Under the pieces are notes generated by a model. That model searched no databases. It had not been told where the DNA came from and saw only the letters and a list, made by a program, of their open reading frames with translations. Shown in pieces: positions 8,777-17,272 of a DNA stretch of 64,000 bases. The stretch spans positions 558,001 to 622,000 of the forward strand of contig SACZ01000004.1 in the NCBI GenBank assembly GCA_023369685.1. The letters are read 5' to 3'. Every line of letters starts with the position of its first letter. Within the stretch, counting starts at the first letter, position 1. Source of the stretch: Prolixibacteraceae bacterium JC049 (GTDB lineage: Bacteria; Bacteroidota; Bacteroidia; Bacteroidales; Prolixibacteraceae). A program made the position numbers and the translations under genes.

Positions 8777-11700
8777 TTAATTGAGTTGTTCCTTTTTTCG
8801 ATTCAAATAATAATAACACAATGGAATAAAGTATAAGCTCACCAACGTTCCGATACTCATTCCTCCAATTATGCTAATAGCTAAGGGTTGTTGAAGCCTC
8901 GACCCCATATCATTACCAAATAAAAATGGCACCATAGCCAAAATAGTGGTTAAACTGGTCATTATAATAGGTTTCAACCTGCGGGTGCCTCCTTTATGAA
9001 TAGCCTCCATAATTGACATCCCTTTTCTTACATATTGGTTGATAGTATCTATTTTCAGAATAGAATCGTTGATAATAATTCCGGTCATCACAATCATTCC
9101 TATCATGGCCATCATATTTATACTATTTCCCGTTAGCCATAATAGCAAAACAGCACCTGCAATATCAATGGGTATCTCTAACAAAACAATAATCGGTTGA
9201 AGCAACGATTCAAACTGAGCAGCCAAAATAAAATAAAGTAGTAGTAGCGAAACTCCAAGTATAATCAACAGCTGTTTAAACAGAACTCTATTTTCTACCA
9301 ATGCTCCCTTCACCTCCATCTCAATCTCTGGATACTTCTTCAATACTGTTTTAAAATGATTAATTATCTCATTGGCTTCATCCTCGTCTACATCATAATT
9401 AGCAGAAACAAAAACACTCGATTTATCTCCTGTAAACTCTCTATAGTCGCTTTTCATATTTACATCTACCAATGCCGAAATTGGAATAGCTGCTTTACTT
9501 TTCGATGTCACCTTTAGTTTAGATAAAATAACAGCTAAAGAATGTTGCTGTCCCGATAGAAAAACCGGTACCTGATACTGCCCCTGCCGCAATGTAAAAA
9601 TCTGATATCGATTTAAAGCTTGTTTTAATTGAGCAATTAATTCTCCAACAGGCACATTATACAGCTGTAACTTTTCATACCGGGGCTTTATCTCATAATA
9701 TCGTTGGAAACGCATTCGTTCTTCCTGATGATAATCAATTCCTTTTTTTACTTCAACAAGTAATTCATTTAATAACTCAGGCCTAGGCAATTGTCCCTTT
9801 TTATTTTTTAACCGAATTTCCAATGGACGATTGTTATCTTTAAAAACACGTTCAAAAATATTTTCAGGAACTCCATACTTAACATTCGCTTGCGGATATT
9901 TTTGCTTAAGATGATTGTTAAGCAGTTCTGTTACTTTATCTATTTTAGATGCATTCGCCCCCTTTAAGTATAATTTCGATTGTGAAGAAGTTTGCCTGTT
10001 CGTATTATCCAACACAAACTTCTGAGCACCAATCATGCAAGAATACTGATCCAAAAGCGAATCACTTTCGTGCATCAATTCTGTTATACGCCGCTCATTC
10101 TCTTCAAGCGTAATGTTCCTGTTCCAATCAATATCAACAACAGCTTCATGTTCTTCAAATGCTGGAAACTTCTCCTTTTCAATAATCTGAAAAACGCTAA
10201 ATCCGCCAACCAATAACAATAAGCATGTTCCTAAGAATATTTTTTTTTTCCGAAATACCCAGTCGAAACCTGTTCCGTAACTATTTTCAATGTTTTTATA
10301 AAACTGAACACGCCCCAATAACTTCTTCCATCTTCCACCACCTTCTTTACGATAGAACAATCTGAAATAAACAGGAATTACTGTAAATGAAACCAATAAC
10401 GATACCCCCAAGCCAATAGAAATGGCCATTGCTTGATCGTAAAATAGGGCACCTGCCATTCCTTTTATAAAAACCAACGGAACAAATACAGCACATGTAG
10501 TTAAAACAGAACTAATTAACGGACGCATCACCTCATTGGTCCCCTTTATACACGATAGACCTACCGATAATCCTTTATCCCGATGCTGAGCAATGTTATC
10601 AATTACAATAATGGAGTTATCAATCATCATTCCCGTTCCCAAAATCAATCCCGAAAGCGAAATAATATTAATGGACACATCAAACAGATAGAATAACAGC
10701 AAGCTTATTACAATACTTACCGGTACCGATATTCCTATTAATAAAGGCGATTTAATATCTTTTAAAAATAAAAACAGGATAATGAAAGCCAGGAAACCTC
10801 CAATAACCAAACCAGTTTCTAAGTTACCTATTGAGTAGTCCAACAGCTTGGTCTGATTACGTTCTACATTAAAATTTAACCGTGGATAATCTTTCTTTAG
10901 TAGCTCTATCAGCTCAGCTGTTTTTGTCTTTAAATCGGCCATTCGAGCACTCGACTTTTTTATTACAGCCATTACAATGGCCCGCTTTCCGTTTGCCAAA
11001 CAAACTCCTGCCCCATACTGAGGGCGAACATCTATTTTAGCCAACTCTTTTAACTTAAATATTCGTTGCCCAACAGTTATCGATATATTCTCTATATCAT
11101 TCCTATTCTTCAATACCGAAGCATACCGCACGTTAAACTCATACAAACCACTTCGTACTTTTATATTGCCGATAGAATAATTATTATTTTTCAATGCATT
11201 CTCGAATGTGCTACGTGTAATGCCCAATTGATTCAGTTTCTCCAAATCAACTGTCAGTGCAATCTCTGGGAATTCCATTCCACTAATATCTGCCATGGCA
11301 ACCTCAGGCAATTGCTCAATTCGTTTTTTTATCACCTGCTCACAGAATTCGCTAAGCTGCATAAACTGCTCCTCCTCCGAACTTTTCTTTAGCGATACAC
11401 TTAAGTAAAAAACAGGAATATCTGTAGCCGATGTTTTTATTACACGGGGACGATTAAAATCGCGCGGCATGCTATACATCATAGCATCAATCTTTTCATT
11501 TACTTCAATAAATGCATAGTTCAAATCACTTCCAAAATCAAAAAGTAAACGAATATAACCTTGGCCATTGGTCGAATAGCTTTTTACATCTTTCAGATGA
11601 GTTACTTGCAATAACTGTCGGCGTATTTTATTCACATAGTAACTCTCTACTTCTTGGGCCGACTTCTCTGGGACATCCACTTTAACCACCACTTCTGGAA

Positions 11701-11818
11701 TATCAATGGCTGGCATTAGCGAAACGGGAATAAGATTAGCCGCAGCTATACTCATTACAATAAATGCAATTAGCGTTACTGTTACGGCAATTGGTCGTTG
11801 TATTAAAAATTTTACCAT
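8777..11818 (-). CDS. RND family inner-membrane permease 1
   Basis: A 1013-residue HAE1-type RND transporter: TM1 near 12-32, first large periplasmic loop, TM2-6 near 335-490, second large loop, and a final TM block near 850-1005. TM4 has GTGMMIDNSIIVIDN, with the single Asp-Asn pair usual outside the AcrB group, and TM10 reads MTGIIINDSILKID. It uses proton motive force to move substrate from the periplasmic side to a TolC channel via a membrane fusion protein. TolC lies 19 bases upstream, but no fusion protein is adjacent; the only one in the cluster (16158-17216) sits with RND permease 2. This resembles MdtABC, where two different permeases share one adaptor (inference). Confidence 0.95.
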   Translation of the reverse strand: MVKFLIQRPIAVTVTLIAFIVMSIAAANLIPVSLMPAIDIPEVVVKVDVPEKSAQEVESYYVNKIRRQLLQVTHLKDVKSYSTNGQGYIRLLFDFGSDLNYAFIEVNEKIDAMMYSMPRDFNRPRVIKTSATDIPVFYLSVSLKKSSEEEQFMQLSEFCEQVIKKRIEQLPEVAMADISGMEFPEIALTVDLEKLNQLGITRSTFENALKNNNYSIGNIKVRSGLYEFNVRYASVLKNRNDIENISITVGQRIFKLKELAKIDVRPQYGAGVCLANGKRAIVMAVIKKSSARMADLKTKTAELIELLKKDYPRLNFNVERNQTKLLDYSIGNLETGLVIGGFLAFIILFLFLKDIKSPLLIGISVPVSIVISLLLFYLFDVSINIISLSGLILGTGMMIDNSIIVIDNIAQHRDKGLSVGLSCIKGTNEVMRPLISSVLTTCAVFVPLVFIKGMAGALFYDQAMAISIGLGVSLLVSFTVIPVYFRLFYRKEGGGRWKKLLGRVQFYKNIENSYGTGFDWVFRKKKIFLGTCLLLLVGGFSVFQIIEKEKFPAFEEHEAVVDIDWNRNITLEENERRITELMHESDSLLDQYSCMIGAQKFVLDNTNRQTSSQSKLYLKGANASKIDKVTELLNNHLKQKYPQANVKYGVPENIFERVFKDNNRPLEIRLKNKKGQLPRPELLNELLVEVKKGIDYHQEERMRFQRYYEIKPRYEKLQLYNVPVGELIAQLKQALNRYQIFTLRQGQYQVPVFLSGQQHSLAVILSKLKVTSKSKAAIPISALVDVNMKSDYREFTGDKSSVFVSANYDVDEDEANEIINHFKTVLKKYPEIEMEVKGALVENRVLFKQLLIILGVSLLLLYFILAAQFESLLQPIIVLLEIPIDIAGAVLLLWLTGNSINMMAMIGMIVMTGIIINDSILKIDTINQYVRKGMSIMEAIHKGGTRRLKPIIMTSLTTILAMVPFLFGNDMGSRLQQPLAISIIGGMSIGTLVSLYFIPLCYYYLNRKKEQLN

Positions 11819-11837
11819 TATTTTTCAGTTCTGATGG

Positions 11838-13316
11838 TTAGTCGATTTCCAGCTTATGAGTAATGCTTAGCTTTAAATCTTTCTGATCCCGAAAATCATA
11901 TAAACATAGTTTTCGCATGGTGTAATATGCAGTCCAATATTTCAATAAAGCATTGATATAACCATTTTTCGCGGCATACAATGCCTTATAGGCTTCGTTT
12001 ATATCAATTACATTCACCTTTCCCAATACGAAACGTTGCTGAGTAGCCTCATATGCAGACTGTGCAATAGTATCGGCAATTGCAGCTGTTTGTACTTCTT
12101 TCTGCCTTAGATTGAAGGCATCGGTATTTTTCGAAATCATTATTTCAACCTGCCGGTTACTTTTTTCATTCTCTTTTTCTACCAGTTCTTTTCTGATTTG
12201 TGCTCTTGTAATATTGCGCCGATTAGTTTTCCAGTCAAGCAATGGAATACTTAGTGATACATTGGCATTTTGTCTATTCAATAAATCGGAGAATGCATCA
12301 TTTAACTTCGATTTATTCTGATTAAAACCAAACCCCAAATTCATATTCATCCTAAAGCGACTCTTCTTTGCTTGTACTAACTGTTGTTCTACTTCCAACA
12401 ACTTACGCTCCAAGTCCTGTATTTGAGGATTATTTTGTTGTGCTTTCTTTTGTGCTAAATCTGGCGAAATGAAATCCAATAAAACACTATTGGGGATATC
12501 ACAAGTAATATTCGGATTATATGGAATTTCTAAAAATTCACAAAAATCACGCTTGGTGTCTTTCAGCTTATTTCTATTCTGATCAAGAGCAATGGCTGCA
12601 TTTACCTGCTTTAATTTCAAATTCAATAAATCATCCCTTGAAATAGATCCTAACAACTGCCTTTTTTCTCCAATGGCTAACAAAGAATCAGCATTTACCT
12701 GATTCAATTCAGCTATATGCAAATTCGTTTGTGCGGAAAGTACGTTAAAAAAAAGCTGTATGGTTTGCAAAGCAATCTTTTCCTGACTTTCTATAAATAC
12801 CAATTGAGCCTGAGCAAACTTCAACGGTTCTATCTTGGATCTCCAGCGATAATTATTTACTCCAAATAATTGTTGCGAATAACCAATACTTAATGGGGTT
12901 GAAACATAGTTTAAGTAGCTATTATTGCCATATTGTTCATTACGTGATAAATTACTGCTTATACTCAAACTCCCATTCGTAAAACCTAATTTTTGATCGA
13001 TTCCAACACTGTAATTCGAGTTCAACCGCTGTACTTCAACCGATTCATAACGTTTAGTGGTTGAATTATAAACCTCTACAATGCTTCTATTGTAACTTAC
13101 AGGAGTAAGATTTAAACTTACGTTAGGCAATAAATAGGTCTGAAAATCTTTATAATCCAGTTGTTTAACTCGGAACATATATCTGGCTCGAAAAGCATCC
13201 AACGACTGCTCTTGGGCTAGTTCAATGGAGTGTTCTAAGGTTAATAAGTGGTGTTGAGCCCTGATGTCAAATACTAAGAACACGAATAGTATGGCAATAA
13301 AGTATTTTACAAGCAT
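11838..13316 (-). CDS. TolC family outer-membrane efflux/export channel
   Basis: A 492-residue outer-membrane channel with signal peptide (MLVKYFIAILFVFLVFDIRA). It has two repeated helical-hairpin halves with long coiled coils (VFIESQEKIALQTIQLFFNV; QQNNPQIQDLERKLLEVEQQ) and beta strands typical of the barrel (VSTPLSIGYSQQLFGVNNYR; MNLGFGFNQN). The C-terminal half includes ARQ-like repeats such as NRQVEIMISKNTDAFNLRQK. It forms the exit duct for the RND permeases beside it. The permease gene starts 19 bases downstream. Upstream, 293 bases (13317-13609) contain no gene and no hairpin I would trust, so an internal promoter may lie there. Confidence 0.95.
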   Translation of the reverse strand: MLVKYFIAILFVFLVFDIRAQHHLLTLEHSIELAQEQSLDAFRARYMFRVKQLDYKDFQTYLLPNVSLNLTPVSYNRSIVEVYNSTTKRYESVEVQRLNSNYSVGIDQKLGFTNGSLSISSNLSRNEQYGNNSYLNYVSTPLSIGYSQQLFGVNNYRWRSKIEPLKFAQAQLVFIESQEKIALQTIQLFFNVLSAQTNLHIAELNQVNADSLLAIGEKRQLLGSISRDDLLNLKLKQVNAAIALDQNRNKLKDTKRDFCEFLEIPYNPNITCDIPNSVLLDFISPDLAQKKAQQNNPQIQDLERKLLEVEQQLVQAKKSRFRMNMNLGFGFNQNKSKLNDAFSDLLNRQNANVSLSIPLLDWKTNRRNITRAQIRKELVEKENEKSNRQVEIMISKNTDAFNLRQKEVQTAAIADTIAQSAYEATQQRFVLGKVNVIDINEAYKALYAAKNGYINALLKYWTAYYTMRKLCLYDFRDQKDLKLSITHKLEID

Positions 13317-13609
13317 AATTATTAAGTATTGAAAGTGTGTTATAGACCTGAGTTCTACATTAAATTTTGATTTTGAATTTAGACCGCTTAAATAGTAAGT
13401 TTCAATATCAATGACGAAATAATAGCGAGCTATTGTAAGGCATTTATGTGTATAAGGTTGCTATTCCTAAGTGGTTTCATCTAAAGAGTCAATTTAATGT
13501 GTTAAATTCTATCGCAATAAATTATCATTTTCCAAAAAATACAGTGAAAGTCAGTTCTTTGTAAGAATATGAACTATAAAGTTTCAATCAAACTCAGGTT
13601 GTAAAATAA

Positions 13610-14197
13610 TTACCTTTCATATTTACGTTTCATTGATATATTCTCAATATATTTTTTTGTTAAAAAAGGATGTCCTGCAAATGGAACAAAAAAGTGATGA
13701 CAACTTAAATCATCTTTTAAAATAAAAAAAAATGGTTTGCCAAGTTTGTTTATCTTCAAATTGAGATTACTTTGGCAATTGAAAATACGGCTCTTGATGT
13801 TGTTTGCTTGACAAAAGAAGCGAAATCTTCGGTGTGTTTCAAAGTCTGTTAAAACAACAATATCTCTATTTAATTTATTTAATATCTCAAACTGCTCAAT
13901 AATGCAAGCATTACAATGAATTTTAGACACTCTAAATATTAACACTTCTTTTTTTATGCAATCTTTAAGGGTGTACTTTTTTTTATCAATATCAAATAAT
14001 ACAAGATCTTCATTCAACGGAGTACCTTCAGATTTAATTTCAAATTCTGTAAGTTTCTTAGCATTAAAAATCAAATTAATCTTCTCTGCTTCCTCATTTT
14101 TTTCAAGATTTCTAATTTTTTTTGTGAAAAAACTCCATATTCCAACATTACTTAATAAACTCGTTAATAAAATTAGACCAACTAGTATCTTTTTCAT
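13610..14197 (-). CDS. Thioredoxin-like membrane-anchored protein with CxxC
   Basis: About 195 residues from the ATG at 14197 (an in-frame ATG lies four codons upstream). One N-terminal hydrophobic segment (KKILVGLILLTSLLSNVGIW) anchors or exports it. The body has a degenerate thioredoxin/TlpA outline: LVLFDIDKKKYTLKD, then EVLIFRVSKIHCNACIIEQF with the CNAC pair, then a strand IVVLTDFETHRRF and a cis-Pro-like KPFFFILKDD followed by HHFFVPFAG. It probably handles disulfides or thiols in the periplasm, and its neighbour NVEALA-like peptide has four mature cysteines. A broken paralogue is at 20562-20888. AT content is higher than in the RND genes. Exact reaction cannot be told. Confidence 0.65.
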   Translation of the reverse strand: MKKILVGLILLTSLLSNVGIWSFFTKKIRNLEKNEEAEKINLIFNAKKLTEFEIKSEGTPLNEDLVLFDIDKKKYTLKDCIKKEVLIFRVSKIHCNACIIEQFEILNKLNRDIVVLTDFETHRRFRFFCQANNIKSRIFNCQSNLNLKINKLGKPFFFILKDDLSCHHFFVPFAGHPFLTKKYIENISMKRKYER

Positions 14198-14290
14198 ATA
14201 TAACAACATTTAAACCATCATCTTAAATTAAAAAAACATGCACCACTTTCAACAAATTATTAGTTTAAAACTTTCTATTTGTCATTTTTC

Positions 14291-15382
14291 CTATTGAATA
14301 TCATAAACAAACACAACAGGGTTACTATCTGAGTTATAATTATGCATTATTTTGTCAACTCTTTGTTTTAAAGGAATATTCGTCATTTTATTATTTTTAT
14401 TTATATTATAATTACGACAAAACAAATCAGCACTAACATATTGATATAACTTCTGATTAATAATTCTTTTAAAATGTATTTTTCTACCATTATATTTGAG
14501 TAATTCTGTTAAAGCTTTTGCGATCTCATACTCTCCGCTATTTTTATTATATATAAGAACATAATCTCCTTGATCTCTAGATAATGTTAAGAATAGTTCC
14601 TTATCTGTTTCATTAATACTAGATATCTTAAATTTCTTTTTATCGCCAGCTTGCTGTGATACAACCAATAATGGTGATGCAACTTTATTTTTAATGGTGA
14701 AAATTGTATCACAACCTGTAAAAATTAGCGACGCTTTATCACGAATAGTAGAGTACTTGTATCCGTCGGTTAAGATGGCATCAGGCTCTTCATCAAAAGA
14801 GAGAAATGTATCAATTTTTTTCTCTTCATTTATACAAAACAATCTATATCTTCCAGAATTTGACTTACTATAATCATTCAAATAAAATAGTTCATCATTT
14901 AAATAGAAAATATTCATTGCCCAAATTTCATTAAAGACTCGAAGTTCATTTTTCAACTTCCCCGTTGTATCATAATTGATTTTTTTCTGTGTTAATATAT
15001 CTATTATTGTGACCTCATTTTTGTTAACCGTCATATCTGTTATTGATAGAAATTCTCCTGGGCCTTTTCCAATGTTATGTATTTTGTACAAAAAATTTCC
15101 ATCTTGGGAAAAAATAAAAACAGTTTTTAGCTCTATATCTAATATATATATAAAGTTACCACAAACTTCAATTTTATCGATCTTGCTAATCAAACACTCT
15201 GGTTTGGTCTCTAAAACAATTACTTTATCCAGCGATTTTATTCTGGAACTAATTGCTTCATTGTTTATATTTTCAATATCAGGTATAATTGTTTTTACAC
15301 TTGGTTTTGTAGTCCTTTTTTTAGTACATGCTAATAAAAGAAATAAGAACGAAAGCGAAATAAGCAACTTAAAATTATTCAT
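14291..15382 (-). CDS. 6-bladed beta-propeller lipoprotein
   Basis: A 363-residue lipoprotein: signal MNNFKLLISLSFLFLLLACT with lipobox Cys19, then DIENINNEAISSRIKSLDKV, the usual opening of Bacteroidota 6-bladed propeller proteins. Characteristic blade strands include VCGNFIYILDIELKTVFIFS, DGNFLYKIHNIGKGPGEFLS and ITDMTVNKNEVTIID, with the GKGPGEF turn diagnostic for the family. Such proteins sit beside NVEALA peptides, and one lies 105 bases upstream on the same strand. Their role is unknown; binding or presenting the peptide at the envelope is plausible (inference). The thioredoxin-like gene follows about 90 bases downstream. Confidence 0.85.
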   Translation of the reverse strand: MNNFKLLISLSFLFLLLACTKKRTTKPSVKTIIPDIENINNEAISSRIKSLDKVIVLETKPECLISKIDKIEVCGNFIYILDIELKTVFIFSQDGNFLYKIHNIGKGPGEFLSITDMTVNKNEVTIIDILTQKKINYDTTGKLKNELRVFNEIWAMNIFYLNDELFYLNDYSKSNSGRYRLFCINEEKKIDTFLSFDEEPDAILTDGYKYSTIRDKASLIFTGCDTIFTIKNKVASPLLVVSQQAGDKKKFKISSINETDKELFLTLSRDQGDYVLIYNKNSGEYEIAKALTELLKYNGRKIHFKRIINQKLYQYVSADLFCRNYNINKNNKMTNIPLKQRVDKIMHNYNSDSNPVVFVYDIQ

Positions 15383-15487
15383 GAGATAAAAAATTATTGG
15401 TTTATATATAAGGGCTATTGTGTAGTGTGATTAACTCATTTTTCAGGTAAAACAACTAGACCACACTACAAACAACCCTATTGATAT

Positions 15488-15862
15488 TTAGTTGTCAGTT
15501 TGTCTACAACTATAAACAGTACATCCGCTGCCACTTTTGGGACATAATTCTTTCACTCCTTTAATTTTCCTAACAGTGTAACCTGCAGAAGCCTCAAAAT
15601 TATCTTCAGAAGAAAATCCTGCTTGCCCTGAACCGTTAAACTCAACATAAAGAGTACATTCTTTAGGTTTACCTTTCAATTCTGAGTACACGTATTTTCC
15701 ATTTCCTTCTGCATCAACCCCATTTTCTGCGCTAGCACTAGCTATATTAAAGAAATAGTTTAAAGATTTATTATTATTACAGATGTCTGCCGCTATAAAG
15801 CAATTAAAACCTATCAATGCAACAATTGCTGTTATTCCTAATTTTTTAGATAAATTTTTCAT
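15488..15862 (-). CDS. NVEALA-like secreted Cys-containing peptide
   Basis: A 124-residue protein with a long N-terminal leader: KKLGITAIVALIGFNCFIAA is hydrophobic, followed by KSLNYFFNIASASAENG. The stretch FNIASASAE occupies the position of the NVEALA motif, and ASASA/EN is a good signal-peptidase I site, leaving about 79 mature residues. The mature part is polar and Gly-rich with four cysteines (C69, C107, C114, C119; the last three clustered as CPKSGSGCTVYSC), suggesting disulfides. NVEALA proteins are small, of unknown function, and found next to 6-bladed propellers, as here. The upstream gap holds a conserved block and an oppositely oriented RNA candidate. It is a plausible cargo for the RND/TolC machinery around it (inference). 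Confidence 0.7.
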   Translation of the reverse strand: MKNLSKKLGITAIVALIGFNCFIAADICNNNKSLNYFFNIASASAENGVDAEGNGKYVYSELKGKPKECTLYVEFNGSGQAGFSSEDNFEASAGYTVRKIKGVKELCPKSGSGCTVYSCRQTDN

Positions 15863-15908
15863 TTTCTTAAGTTGTAATTTTTCTAATTAACTTTTAATAA
15901 TTTCATGC

Positions 15909-16024
15909 GGACTATCACCTCCGAGAACATCCAAATACTATACATTATTGATAATCCAACTATTTAGATGTCTAACACAGTTAGTAGCAGTAGCTATCTC
16001 TTTACTATTTTAATACTATCTTTG
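15909..16024 (+). promoter_or_regulatory. Conserved upstream block and -7 box of RNA candidate 1
   Basis: This block matches 20954-21068 at near-constant spacing: GGACTATC (15909), GAGAA (15923), GATAATCCAA (15950) followed by ATTTAGAT (15962), and finally TATCTTTGTCAC with a -7 box TATCTTTG at 16017-16024. The TAnnTTTG pattern is the Bacteroidota housekeeping -7 consensus. No clear -33 TTTG is present, so the conserved GATAATCCAA-ATTTAGAT segment, about 55-75 bases upstream of the predicted start, may bind an activator (inference). Confidence 0.5.
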
Positions 16025-16029
16025 TCACA

Positions 16030-16117
16030 TACCTCCTTTCTTTCTTATTTATTCTTTTTAGAGAGGGGGGTAGGCAGAAAGTTGTGTCTTTATCTCAATA
16101 TACTTTCTGCCTTTTTA
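16030..16117 (+). ncRNA. Candidate small RNA 1 with anti-SD-like hairpin and terminator
   Basis: A predicted transcript starts a few bases after the -7 box. Stem 1 pairs UACCUCCUUUCU (16030-16041) with AGAGAGGGGGGUA (16060-16072), 12 pairs with one bulged G and G-U pairs. Stem 2 pairs AGGCAGAAAGU with ACUUUCUGCCU (16072-16112) and is followed by a U run, as in an intrinsic terminator. The paralogue at 21073-21150 keeps both stems with different sequences. G-U pairs and the U run both point to the plus strand, opposite to the surrounding genes. It contains no credible open reading frame. Confidence 0.5.
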
Positions 16118-16157
16118 CCCTAAATACATTCACCTTTGACAACACAGGTAATCACCA

Positions 16158-17216
16158 CTAATTCAACTTTGTAACAGGCACAAGATGTGCCAAATTAAAG
16201 TTGCCATCTACCACCACCTCTTCGTTGGGTTTTATGCTACCATCAATAATGGTACAAAATTTCGAGTTTTCTTCGCCAATTTTAACATAACGCCAATGAG
16301 CCGTATCATTCTTACAAACAAACACCACTTTACGTTCTTGGCGTAGAGTTACTGCACTCTTTGGTACTACAACTCTATCTCCCACTTTTTCTCTGATTAT
16401 AACCTTCACATTCATTCCGTCGACCAAACGTTCATTGCTATTTTTAACAACTCCTAAAGTTGCTACCATTCCTGTTTCATCCACATGTGGATTTATAGTA
16501 GTGAACATTCCACTTAAAGTATCTTGATCAAATGCATAAGGTATTACTGAAAGTGTAGTGCCTTTTTTCAACTGAAAAGCTTCACTCTCTAAAAGTGGAA
16601 ATTCAACATCAAACATTCTATTATCAACAAGAGTACATAAGTTTTTATACTCATTTGAAAAGTTATTTATTTTAGCATCCAACCCCATTATCACTCCATT
16701 AAAAGGAGCTAATATTCGTGTTTTCCCTAGTTGAATCTTTGCCCTTTTTAAATCAGCAATCGCATCTTCATAGCCTGAACGTATTAAAGCTACTTTCATA
16801 ATCTGTTTAGGAACATTTGATGAATCTTTAAATTGATACCCCATATTAATTAAAACATCTTCCAGGTTCAATTTACACTTGGCTAAAGATCGCTTCGCCC
16901 TTTCGTAGTTCAACTCTTCTTGAACCGACTCTAACTTTGCGATCTCATACCCTTCAATAATATGATCTCCATTAATTACAGATATCATTTCAATAAGCTT
17001 ATTCGATTCAAAGGGTATAATTGCTTTCTTATGGGCTACAAGTTTTCCATTGCTTTCAAATTCACGATAAAACACCTCTTGCTTGGCATAACCTGTAGCA
17101 ACAATATTTTTATCCTTAAACTGATTGATACGGGAATATTGCCTCGTTTTAGAGTTATCACTGCACGACTGAAAAATCAGTATAATAATTGATGTTACTA
17201 GTAAATGTTTAGTCAT
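16158..17216 (-). CDS. RND membrane fusion protein (HlyD-like lipoprotein)
   Basis: A 352-residue periplasmic adaptor: lipoprotein signal MTKHLLVTSIIILIFQSCSD with lipobox Cys18. A lipoyl half-motif (IEMISVINGDHIIEGYEIAK) is followed by a helical hairpin (KLESVQEELNYERAKRSLAK to AIADLKRAKIQLGKTRI), then the second lipoyl half (LAPFNGVIMGLDAKINNFSN). The beta-barrel (VEFPLLESEAFQLKKGTTLS) and membrane-proximal domains (RVVVPKSAVTLRQERKVVFV) follow. The hairpin is short. It links inner-membrane RND permeases to TolC. The permease 2 gene lies 56 bases upstream; it is the only adaptor in the cluster and so may serve both permeases. Confidence 0.9.
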   Translation of the reverse strand: MTKHLLVTSIIILIFQSCSDNSKTRQYSRINQFKDKNIVATGYAKQEVFYREFESNGKLVAHKKAIIPFESNKLIEMISVINGDHIIEGYEIAKLESVQEELNYERAKRSLAKCKLNLEDVLINMGYQFKDSSNVPKQIMKVALIRSGYEDAIADLKRAKIQLGKTRILAPFNGVIMGLDAKINNFSNEYKNLCTLVDNRMFDVEFPLLESEAFQLKKGTTLSVIPYAFDQDTLSGMFTTINPHVDETGMVATLGVVKNSNERLVDGMNVKVIIREKVGDRVVVPKSAVTLRQERKVVFVCKNDTAHWRYVKIGEENSKFCTIIDGSIKPNEEVVVDGNFNLAHLVPVTKLN

Positions 17217-17272
17217 GTTTAATTTATTATTAATTCAGAAAGATTAATACAAACAAATTCATAATTTTAACT

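Noticed and set aside
15863-16157. Minus-strand reading of RNA locus 1 as GAAAGGAGGT followed by GTGACAAAGATA, a mini-gene with a Shine-Dalgarno
   Set aside because: The frames are only 6-8 codons, differ between the copies, are spaced too close to the SD, and the U run and G-U pairs favour the plus strand.
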